A DNA stretch of 32,006 nt, from NCBI GenBank assembly GCA_947628035.1, contig CANQYL010000014.1:1-32006 (forward strand). Direction: 5' to 3'. The DNA is from an uncultured Akkermansia sp. (GTDB taxonomy: Bacteria; Verrucomicrobiota; Verrucomicrobiia; Verrucomicrobiales; Akkermansiaceae). The translations under genes were made by a program, and so were the position numbers. The notes beneath the pieces are model-generated. The model saw only the letters and a list, made by a program, of their open reading frames with translations, made no database searches and was not told where the DNA came from. Shown one piece after another: positions 15,658 to 22,269 of this stretch (positions within the stretch are counted from its first letter, which is position 1; each line of letters starts with the position of its first letter).

Positions 15658-17712
15658 ATGAGTTTTCATCAGATCATAACAGCTTTGGCAGCGCTAGGTA
15701 TGGCGGTCGGTGGGTTGACCTCCGCGCAGGAAACGGGAGCCCAAACGGGCGCCCTCTGCGGTGTCATAACAGTTTCCAATGAGAATCAAGTCATGATAGA
15801 GAACAAATATATTGCCGTTGAGATTGAAAAAGTTGGTCGCAAGCTCGTCAATGTGACGATCCTTGATAAAGTAAACGGGCGCACCTACAATCTCGGGAAG
15901 GACATTTTCCGCCTCGAGGTGCTGGATGAGCAGACGGATGAGGCGTGCTCCAAGAAAGAAGTGGCGGAGACGAAGCATGCCCTGACGGCGTCGGATTTGC
16001 TCTGCGGCGATCTCGTGGTGGATGAACTGCCTGCCAAACCGGAGGCGCGCCGGCTCGTGGAGCGGGTGAAAGGCACGCGGTTGAGCGTTCCCTTTGCCGT
16101 GCCGACAGATGGCAACAAGATGACGTGGTGGCTGGAGTTGCGTGAGGATACGCCTTACGTTCGCGTGGGGTTGGATATCACGCCCCAGCAATTTGCCATG
16201 CCGGTCCGAAAGCTCACGCTTCTGAACGTCACGGCGAAGGAAGCCCGCGTAGAGGGGAAAGTCAAAGGTGCACCCATTGTCGCGTCAGGGAACAGGCTTT
16301 TTGCGGGCGTGGAGCATCCGATGAGTTTGAGCGAGGTGACGGAGAAAGGATTCACCTGTTCGCTGGAGCGCAAGACGGATTTACCGCGGCGCACGGCGAG
16401 TCAGTTCTCCGCCGTGCTCGGCTTCAGTGAGCCGGGACAATTGAGACGTACGTTCCAACTGAGGTACCTGAACAACGAGCGCGCTCGCGCCTATGCCCCC
16501 TTCCTCAATTACAACACGTGGTACGACATCGGCTACTTCACTCCCTACGACGAAAAGGCCATTCTCGATACCGTCAAACTCTTCGGCGATGAGCTCGTCA
16601 CCAAACGCGGCGCCGTCATCGATTCCTTCATGATGGACGATGGCTGGGACGACACGGAGACACTCTGGCAGTTCCACAAGGGTCTGCCCAACGAGTTCCG
16701 CAAGGTGCGCGAGCTGGCGGAGAGCTTCCACGCCGGTCCCGGCGTGTGGCTTTCCGCCTGGGGCGGTTACGGCGGACCGAGAGAGAAGCGCCTTGCCGCC
16801 GCAAAGGGAAAATACGAGACCAATGAGGGCGGCTTTGCTCTCTCCGGTCCGAAGTACTACGAGTACTTCCGCGACCTGTGCCTGCACATGATTCGCGAAA
16901 ACGGGGTCAATCACTTCAAGTTTGACGGCACCTCCAGCGAGGCGACGCCGGCGGAGGGTTCCCAATTCGGATCGGACTTTGAAGCCATCATCGCCCTCAT
17001 CGAGGAGCTGCGCAACGAGCGTCCGGATATCTACATCAACCTCACCACAGGCACCTGGCCGTCCCCGTTCTGGTTCGGCATCGCCGACTCCATCTGGCGC
17101 GGCAACTGGGACCACGATTTCTGCGGCGAGGGGTCGGACCGTAATCAGTGGATCACCTTCCGTGACTCCCAGATCTACGCCAACAACGTCGCGGTTTCTC
17201 CTCTCTGCCCCATCAACTCCCTCATGACCCACGGTGTCCTCTACAACAAGAGTGCGCACCACCTCACCACCACCTCCGGCGATGACCTCGCCAAGGAAAT
17301 TTGGAGCGGCTTCGCCCTCGGCACGCAGATGCAGGAGCTCTACGTCACCCCCTCCATGCTCAAGCCCGAGGAATGGGATGTGATCGCCGCCGCGGCCAAG
17401 TGGACCCGGGAAAATGCCGACACGATGGTGGATTCTCACTGGGTGGGCGGAGACCCCGCCGCGCTTGAGGTGTACGGCTTTGCCTCCTGGTCGCCGAAGA
17501 AGGGGATCCTCGCCCTGCGCAACCCCTCCTCCAAGCCGCAGAGCTTCTTCTTTGACCCGGCAGCCGTCTTTGAGCTTCCGGTCGGAGCTCCGACTTCCTT
17601 CAAGCTTTCCTCCCCGAAGGGAGATAAGCTGCCGGCTGACTCCGTGAGCGTGGGCAAGCCCCTTAAGATTGACCTCGAGCCTTTCCAGGTCATTGTTCTT
17701 GAGGCCGAGTAA
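15658..17712 (+). CDS. Secreted GH36/clan GH-D-like alpha-galactosidase or alpha-GalNAcase
   Basis: A 684-residue protein with a signal peptide (hydrophobic ALAALGMAVGGL, likely cut after TSA near residue 23). Residues 30-270 look like an N-terminal beta-sandwich. A TIM-barrel region follows: NYNTWYDIGYF, then a FMMDDGWDD motif, then HFKFDGTSS whose D423 sits where clan GH-D enzymes have their nucleophile. RGNWDHDF (D485 or D487) may hold the acid/base. A small beta domain closes the chain (from about residue 610). GH27/GH36 enzymes remove terminal alpha-galactose or alpha-GalNAc. Placement right after two GH109 genes suggests work on blood-group or mucin glycans in the periplasm. The exact family is not certain; GH36-like is the best match by eye. 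A strong terminator follows the gene. Confidence 0.7.
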   Translation: MSFHQIITALAALGMAVGGLTSAQETGAQTGALCGVITVSNENQVMIENKYIAVEIEKVGRKLVNVTILDKVNGRTYNLGKDIFRLEVLDEQTDEACSKKEVAETKHALTASDLLCGDLVVDELPAKPEARRLVERVKGTRLSVPFAVPTDGNKMTWWLELREDTPYVRVGLDITPQQFAMPVRKLTLLNVTAKEARVEGKVKGAPIVASGNRLFAGVEHPMSLSEVTEKGFTCSLERKTDLPRRTASQFSAVLGFSEPGQLRRTFQLRYLNNERARAYAPFLNYNTWYDIGYFTPYDEKAILDTVKLFGDELVTKRGAVIDSFMMDDGWDDTETLWQFHKGLPNEFRKVRELAESFHAGPGVWLSAWGGYGGPREKRLAAAKGKYETNEGGFALSGPKYYEYFRDLCLHMIRENGVNHFKFDGTSSEATPAEGSQFGSDFEAIIALIEELRNERPDIYINLTTGTWPSPFWFGIADSIWRGNWDHDFCGEGSDRNQWITFRDSQIYANNVAVSPLCPINSLMTHGVLYNKSAHHLTTTSGDDLAKEIWSGFALGTQMQELYVTPSMLKPEEWDVIAAAAKWTRENADTMVDSHWVGGDPAALEVYGFASWSPKKGILALRNPSSKPQSFFFDPAAVFELPVGAPTSFKLSSPKGDKLPADSVSVGKPLKIDLEPFQVIVLEAE

Positions 17713-17773
17713 ACAGAAAACTCCCTGGCGGACGCTTTTCGGTTCCAATTTCTCCATTCAAGCAACGGGACAT

Positions 17774-17800
17774 GAGCGCGGTTGTACCGCGCTCTTTTTT
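17774..17800 (+). terminator. Rho-independent terminator after the GH36-like gene
   Basis: GAGCGCGGT (17774-17782), loop TGT, ACCGCGCTC (17786-17794), immediately followed by a run of T. The 9-bp stem is perfect. It ends the GH109/GH36 transcription region. Confidence 0.9.
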
Positions 17801-17849
17801 CAGGAGGGATCCCATCCACTCATTTCAAATTGACATCTACCAAAAAAAC

Positions 17850-17884
17850 TTGCTATGCAATCATACCTGTGGTATGTTGTAGGC
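17850..17884 (+). promoter_or_regulatory. Leaderless promoter of the acyl synthetase gene
   Basis: TTGCTA (17850-17855), a 17-base spacer and TATGTT (17873-17878) preceded by TGG. The seventh base after the -10 is the A of ATG 17885. An in-frame ATG at 17855 lies inside this promoter and is therefore rejected as a start. Confidence 0.6.
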
Positions 17885-20056
17885 ATGTCAGACGTGCGAT
17901 TGTACGGAAAGGAAAACATCCCGGTTCAGGCCTCCCTTTTTTTGCCAAACCGAGTTGATGGGCGGGTGGTAAAGGAACTGGAAAAAGCTTTAGGAGGTGA
18001 GGAGAAAGTCGTATACTTGGTAGAAGAAGAACTTGAGCCCTCCCCGACGATTCTCGACGGTATCAAACCGGAACGAGTGGTGCATTTTCGCTTCCGCACG
18101 AGTCGTAGCCGCGATCTGCGTGAAAAATTGATGGTGCACTTCCAAGCCGGTAAGCATTTTGTGTACCTTCCCGGAAGACCTTCTCAGATATTGGGCTGTC
18201 TGACTGATGTGCCGAAACCCTTTTTGATGCAGTTGAGCGCCCTCCACATATCGCCGGTGCCCGTATTTTCCGGATACTACCGCAAAGACATCATTCAGGC
18301 TTACACGACTGACACAAAGTACGACTGGGCCGTGGTGCATATCCTCAAAAAGCTGGCACCCGGACCTCAAAGCGGTGAACGTATTCTGGAAGCTTGGATG
18401 AAAGCTTCCTCCGTGGAATACGAACGCCATCCTCTGTTGGATAAATCACTGGCACGTATGCTTGTGGAGGGACTCAAGCACAACCCCGGATCTCTGCTCA
18501 TTGACGGATTGGATGATTCAGAACTCACTTACACCAAACTGCTGGGTGTTGTTCTTGCTCTCGCGAAGGAACTCAAGCATCTTGTCAAGGAGCCCCGACT
18601 GGGCATCATCCTGCCTCCGGGAAAAGGAGGCATGATTGCCAACTACGCATGCTTTCTTGCCGGCATTTCCCCAGTCAATATCAATTACACATCTTCAGAA
18701 ACAGCCTTCCACAGCATCGTCCGACAGAGCGGAATCCGACACTTTATCACCGCCCGCGCCTTCATGAACAAGTTGCCGCAATTTCCTTGGCCTGAGGAGG
18801 AGAAATTACTGCACTTGGACAACATCCTGCGCGGCATCGGCACCGCAAAGATTGCCGGGTGGGTAGCCTTTGCCAAAATGGCTCCTGTCGCCGTCATTGC
18901 CAAGGCGTTCAGTCTTGATGAGCGTCATGGTGAGGATGAACTTGCTCTCCTCTTCACCTCCGGCTCTTCAGGGGAACCCAAGGGCGTCGCGTTCACGCAC
19001 CGCACGGTGATAGCCAACATTCTCCAACTACTCAGCAAAGTATGGCTGCCCTCAGGCGCCACCTTCCTCTGTAGTCTGCCGATCTTCCACAGCTTCGGTC
19101 TCACGGTCTCTACCCTTCTACCGCCGCTCTACGGATTTACGATGGTCACCTACCCCTCCCCGCTGGAGGCCAAGACGCTCAACGATCTCATTGAAAAGTA
19201 CCGCTGCAGCCTTGTACTCACCACACCGACCTTCGGACGAGCCATGCTGCGAAAAGCCAAACCTGATACTTACCGCAGTGTGCTCTACTTCATCGTCGGA
19301 GGCGAGAAGATGCAGCCAATCCTCGCTGAAGAATTCAAAAAGAAATGCAATGTGCAGGTGCTTGAAGGGTACGGTCTGACCGAGACCGGTCCCGTATGCG
19401 GCGTCAACTTACCGGATGCCCCTCCGTCTGAGACCACACCGTACTATGTGCCGGGTATCTGCGAGGGAAGTATCGGACAAATTTTGCCGGGACTAGCCGT
19501 TAAGATCACCGATCCGGATGACAGAACGCGCGCACTTCCTCTCTCTGAGCAAGGCATGATTTGGCTGAAGGGTGCCAATGTCTTCCATGGCTACACTGGA
19601 GATAAATCCAACAACGAAGGTATCTTTGATGAAGAGGGCTGGTTCATGACCGGCGACCTCGGACACGTGGATCTCAATGGCTTCCTTACCCTCGGCGGTC
19701 GTCGCTCCCGGTTCTCCAAAGTGGGCGGTGAAATGGTGCCCCACGAGGTTGTGGAATCCGCCGTCGAGGCTTTTGTTCAGCGGCCGGAGGGCATGTCTCA
19801 TGAGCAACGCGCCGTGGCTATCGTCGGCGTTCCTGATGCCCAGAAAGGAGAAGCACTCGTTCTACTCTCCTGCGTTCATTTCGGCAATCTCACTCTGAGT
19901 CTGGATGAAATACGAACCCACCTCATTTCTCAGGGTATCCCTCGCCTGTGGTGCCCGAGAGAAATTATTCCCGTGGAAAGCATTCCTGTGCTTCCGACGG
20001 GGAAACTTGATCTGCGAGGCTGCAACATGCTCGCCCAAGAAGCACTGAGTAAATAG
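17885..20056 (+). CDS. AMP-forming acyl-ACP/acyl-CoA synthetase with degenerate PlsC-like N-terminus (Aas-like)
   Basis: 723 residues from ATG 17885. From about residue 200 it is an AMP-binding (adenylate-forming) enzyme: P-loop FTSGSSGEPKGV at 357-368, GYGLTETGP, a MTGDLGHVDLNGFL segment, and catalytic lysine K707 in PTGKLD. It would activate a fatty acid as acyl-AMP and pass it to ACP or CoA, as in Aas-type phospholipid recycling. Residues 1-190 start with RLYGKENIP...LFLPNRVDGRVV, which follows the layout of PlsC acyltransferases (G-x-E-N-I-P, then N-H-x4-D), but the catalytic His is R23 and the Asp is V28, so acyl transfer by this domain is unlikely. No MFS flippase domain is present, unlike full Aas-type fusions. 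It is monocistronic, with its own promoter and a strong upstream terminator. Confidence 0.75.
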   Translation: MSDVRLYGKENIPVQASLFLPNRVDGRVVKELEKALGGEEKVVYLVEEELEPSPTILDGIKPERVVHFRFRTSRSRDLREKLMVHFQAGKHFVYLPGRPSQILGCLTDVPKPFLMQLSALHISPVPVFSGYYRKDIIQAYTTDTKYDWAVVHILKKLAPGPQSGERILEAWMKASSVEYERHPLLDKSLARMLVEGLKHNPGSLLIDGLDDSELTYTKLLGVVLALAKELKHLVKEPRLGIILPPGKGGMIANYACFLAGISPVNINYTSSETAFHSIVRQSGIRHFITARAFMNKLPQFPWPEEEKLLHLDNILRGIGTAKIAGWVAFAKMAPVAVIAKAFSLDERHGEDELALLFTSGSSGEPKGVAFTHRTVIANILQLLSKVWLPSGATFLCSLPIFHSFGLTVSTLLPPLYGFTMVTYPSPLEAKTLNDLIEKYRCSLVLTTPTFGRAMLRKAKPDTYRSVLYFIVGGEKMQPILAEEFKKKCNVQVLEGYGLTETGPVCGVNLPDAPPSETTPYYVPGICEGSIGQILPGLAVKITDPDDRTRALPLSEQGMIWLKGANVFHGYTGDKSNNEGIFDEEGWFMTGDLGHVDLNGFLTLGGRRSRFSKVGGEMVPHEVVESAVEAFVQRPEGMSHEQRAVAIVGVPDAQKGEALVLLSCVHFGNLTLSLDEIRTHLISQGIPRLWCPREIIPVESIPVLPTGKLDLRGCNMLAQEALSK

Positions 20057-20340
20057 GTGAAAAAAATTGACTCTCGGCGTTTTCTCGTATACCTTGCCGG
20101 GTTAAGGTCAATCTGAACCTCTTGGCGCCTCTGTACGTCATCCCTCATCCAACCGGCAATCGCCGATTTCATTCATCCTTCCATCAAAATCGGAACTTTG
20201 ACTCGCTCGACTCACAGCCATCGAGCATCTCTATGGTGCAGGGACATCCAGACTTCGATATCTCCGTTGAGAAGGGCATGCTGCATGCCTCCGCAAGATG
20301 CAAACCAGCTCTGTAAAGCCGGGCAAAGGTGCATGAATGC
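20057..20340. other. Intergenic stretch between convergent genes, no clear gene
   Basis: This non-coding stretch lies between the synthetase stop and the terminator of the opposite-strand GGGtGRT gene. A TTGACT at about 20069 with TATACC about 15 bases later is a weak promoter-like signal. A frame of 64 codons opening with TTG at 20122 has no recognisable features. Short inverted repeats are present: GGCATG-CTG-CATGCC near 20275-20290, and TGCAT-GA-ATGCA near 20331-20342. A small RNA cannot be excluded but nothing supports one strongly. Confidence 0.4.
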
Positions 20341-20378
20341 ATAAAAAAGCAGCTCGATGGAAACCCACCGAGCCGCTT
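20341..20378 (-). terminator. Rho-independent terminator of the NifU/GGGtGRT operon
   Basis: Read on the minus strand, AAGCGGCTCGGTGG, a short GTTT loop and CCATCGAGCTGCTT form a 14-bp stem with two G-T type mismatches, followed directly by TTTTTAT. It lies 23 bases after the stop of the GGGtGRT gene. Confidence 0.85.
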
Positions 20379-20401
20379 GAAATAGAGAATGAAAGCGTGG
20401 A

Positions 20402-21403
20402 TTACTTCGCCATGGCTTCTTCCACAGCGACAGCCACGGAAACGGTGGCGCCGACCATGGGGTTGTTCCCCATGCCGATGAGTCCCATCATCTCCACGTG
20501 AGCTGGTACGGAAGATGAGCCGGCAAACTGCGCATCACTGTGCATACGACCCAAGGTGTCGGTAAAACCGTAGGAGGCGGGACCGGCAGCCATGTTATCC
20601 GGATGCAGGGTACGCCCCGTTCCTCCACCGGAGGCAACAGAGAAATACTTCTTACCCTTCAGCACGCACTCCTTTTTGTAAGTACCGGCCACGGGGTGTT
20701 GGAAGCGTGTCGGATTCGTGGAGTTGCCGGTGATGGACACATCCACACCCTCCAGCCACATGATCGCCACACCTTCTCGCACATCATCCGCTCCGTAGCA
20801 GTTCACTTTGGAGCGCTCTCCCGTGGAAAACGGCGTCTTTTTCACGACCTCGACTTTACCGGTGGAGTAGTCAAACTTGGTCTGGCAGTACGTAAAGCCG
20901 TTGATGCGGGAAATAATGTACGCAGCATCCTTACCGAGGCCGTTGAGGATCACGCGCAGAGGCTTCTTACGCACCTTGTTAGCCGAGCGAGCAATTCCGA
21001 TCGCCCCCTCTGCAGCCGCAAATGACTCATGCCCCGCCAAAAAGCAGAAGCAATCCGTCTCCTCGCGCAACAGCATAGCAGCCAAATTCCCGTGCCCCAG
21101 ACCCACCTTGCGGTCATCCGCCACTGAGCCGGGGATACAGAAACTCTGAAGTCCCTCACCGATGGCTTCGGCGGCATCAGCGGCTTTCTTGCAGCCCTTT
21201 TTGATAGCGATGGCAGCGCCGACGGTGTAGGCCCAGCCCGCATTATCAAAGGCGATGTTTTGGATACCGCGCACGATAGCGCGCACATCAATTCCTTTCT
21301 CAAGGCAAACCTTTTCCGCATCCTCACAGGAGTCAATGCCGTACTTCTTGAGCACAGGCAGGATCTGATTGATACGGCGATCGTATGATTCAAATAGTGG
21401 CAT
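20402..21403 (-). CDS. GGGtGRT family protein
   Basis: A 333-residue cytoplasmic protein (no signal peptide or membrane segment) carrying the motif GGGTGRT at residues 259-265 that names this conserved family of anaerobes. Other conserved-looking features are several cysteines (C26, C33, a C-F-C pair and later ones), a GHGNLAAMLLREET segment and a glycine-rich end (MMGLIGMGNNPMVGATVSVAVAVEE). The function of the family is unknown. It is typically found beside an iron-sulfur scaffold of NifU type, as here, with the scaffold gene 25 bases upstream on the same strand, so an Fe-S-related role is likely but inferred. The start ATG at 21403 has a poor Shine-Dalgarno. A strong terminator follows. 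Confidence 0.85.
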   Translation of the reverse strand: MPLFESYDRRINQILPVLKKYGIDSCEDAEKVCLEKGIDVRAIVRGIQNIAFDNAGWAYTVGAAIAIKKGCKKAADAAEAIGEGLQSFCIPGSVADDRKVGLGHGNLAAMLLREETDCFCFLAGHESFAAAEGAIGIARSANKVRKKPLRVILNGLGKDAAYIISRINGFTYCQTKFDYSTGKVEVVKKTPFSTGERSKVNCYGADDVREGVAIMWLEGVDVSITGNSTNPTRFQHPVAGTYKKECVLKGKKYFSVASGGGTGRTLHPDNMAAGPASYGFTDTLGRMHSDAQFAGSSSVPAHVEMMGLIGMGNNPMVGATVSVAVAVEEAMAK

Positions 21404-21428
21404 AATTGAAAATGAGGTTAAAGTTTAA

Positions 21429-22121
21429 TTACTCGTGGCGGGGATCAATGTATTTAGCGGCACCTTCAAATTGACCGTAGGTACCGGTGTATTTCTTGTA
21501 CGCCTCGTTCGCGTCCATGCCTTTCTTAATCTCCTCCATCATGGGACCTACCTTCACATACTGATACCCGCAGATTTCATCGTCTGCGTTCAACGCCAGT
21601 TTGGTGATGTAGCCTTCTGCCAGCTCAAGATAGCGGGACCCTTTCTTAAGGGTGCCGTAGAGAGTGCCCACCTGTGAACGCAGGCCCTTGCCCAGGTCTT
21701 CCAACCCTGCCCCAACCGGCAACCCTCCTTCGGAGTACGCACTCTGAGTGCGTCCGTATACGATCTGCAGGAAGAGTTCACGCATGGCGGTGTTGATGGC
21801 GTCGCACACCAAATCCGTGTTCAACGCCTCCAATATCGTCTTGCCCGGCAGGATTTCCGAAGCCATAGCGGCAGAATGCGTCATCCCCGAGCAGCCGATG
21901 GTCTCCACCAGCGCTTCCTGAATCACGCCTTCCTTCACGTTGAGAGTCAGCTTACACGCTCCCTGCTGCGGTGCGCACCAGCCTACTCCGTGCGTCAGTC
22001 CGGATATATCCTCGATCTTCTTAGATGCGGTCCACGCCCCCTCCTGTGGAATAGGCGCCGGGCCGTGGTTGCAGCCCTTTTTCACGCAACACATATGTTC
22101 AACTTCTGTTGTGTACTGCAT
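21429..22121 (-). CDS. NifU/IscU-type iron-sulfur cluster assembly scaffold
   Basis: 230 residues. The scaffold fold is recognised from GWCAPQQGACKLTLNV and ETIGCSGMTHSAAMASE, placing ligand-type cysteines at C49, C56 and C77. These should hold a transient Fe-S cluster before transfer to client proteins. An extra cysteine-rich N-terminus (C11, C12 and C17) may add a second metal site. The C-terminal 90 residues exceed a minimal IscU (about 128) and are typical of the version that accompanies GGGtGRT proteins. It is the first gene of a two-gene unit, with a promoter and about 70 bases of leader upstream. A stand-alone sufE elsewhere in the window shows the cell also has Suf-type machinery. Confidence 0.8.
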   Translation of the reverse strand: MQYTTEVEHMCCVKKGCNHGPAPIPQEGAWTASKKIEDISGLTHGVGWCAPQQGACKLTLNVKEGVIQEALVETIGCSGMTHSAAMASEILPGKTILEALNTDLVCDAINTAMRELFLQIVYGRTQSAYSEGGLPVGAGLEDLGKGLRSQVGTLYGTLKKGSRYLELAEGYITKLALNADDEICGYQYVKVGPMMEEIKKGMDANEAYKKYTGTYGQFEGAAKYIDPRHE

Positions 22122-22157
22122 AATGATGACTTTCTTGGGGTGAATCTCGGAGGCACC

Positions 22158-22171
22158 GGCACGCGCGTGCC
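22158..22171. promoter_or_regulatory. Perfect palindrome in the nifU-like leader
   Basis: GGCACGCGCGTGCC is a perfect 14-base palindrome lying in the predicted leader between promoter and start codon of the scaffold gene. It may be a regulator site or a leader hairpin; no known consensus is recognised. Confidence 0.35.
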
Positions 22172-22193
22172 ACCGTCTCCTTTCGTCGGCGTC

Positions 22194-22222
22194 AGTCTAG
22201 CAAATATACCCTCAATTGTCAC
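22194..22222 (-). promoter_or_regulatory. Promoter of the NifU/GGGtGRT operon
   Basis: On the minus strand GTGACA (22222-22217), a 17-base spacer and TAGACT (22199-22194) preceded by TGC (extended -10). Unlike other promoters here it leaves a leader of about 65-70 bases before the ATG at 22121. Confidence 0.6.
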
Positions 22223-22269
22223 GCCAAAAAAGAACGTTTGTGCACGGAGAAAGGTCTTTGCTCGCTCCG

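Noticed and set aside
16381-17757. Minus-strand open frame of 458 codons opposite the GH36-like gene
   Set aside because: Shadow of a real coding frame in GC-rich DNA; no known motif, and it spans the region before a clear plus-strand terminator.
17855-17884. Earlier ATG for the acyl synthetase
   Set aside because: It lies between the -35 and -10 boxes of the promoter whose start coincides with ATG 17885.
20122-20316. Small 64-codon gene with TTG start in the gap after the synthetase
   Set aside because: No ribosome site, no family resemblance and composition unlike its neighbours' proteins; kept only as an intergenic note.
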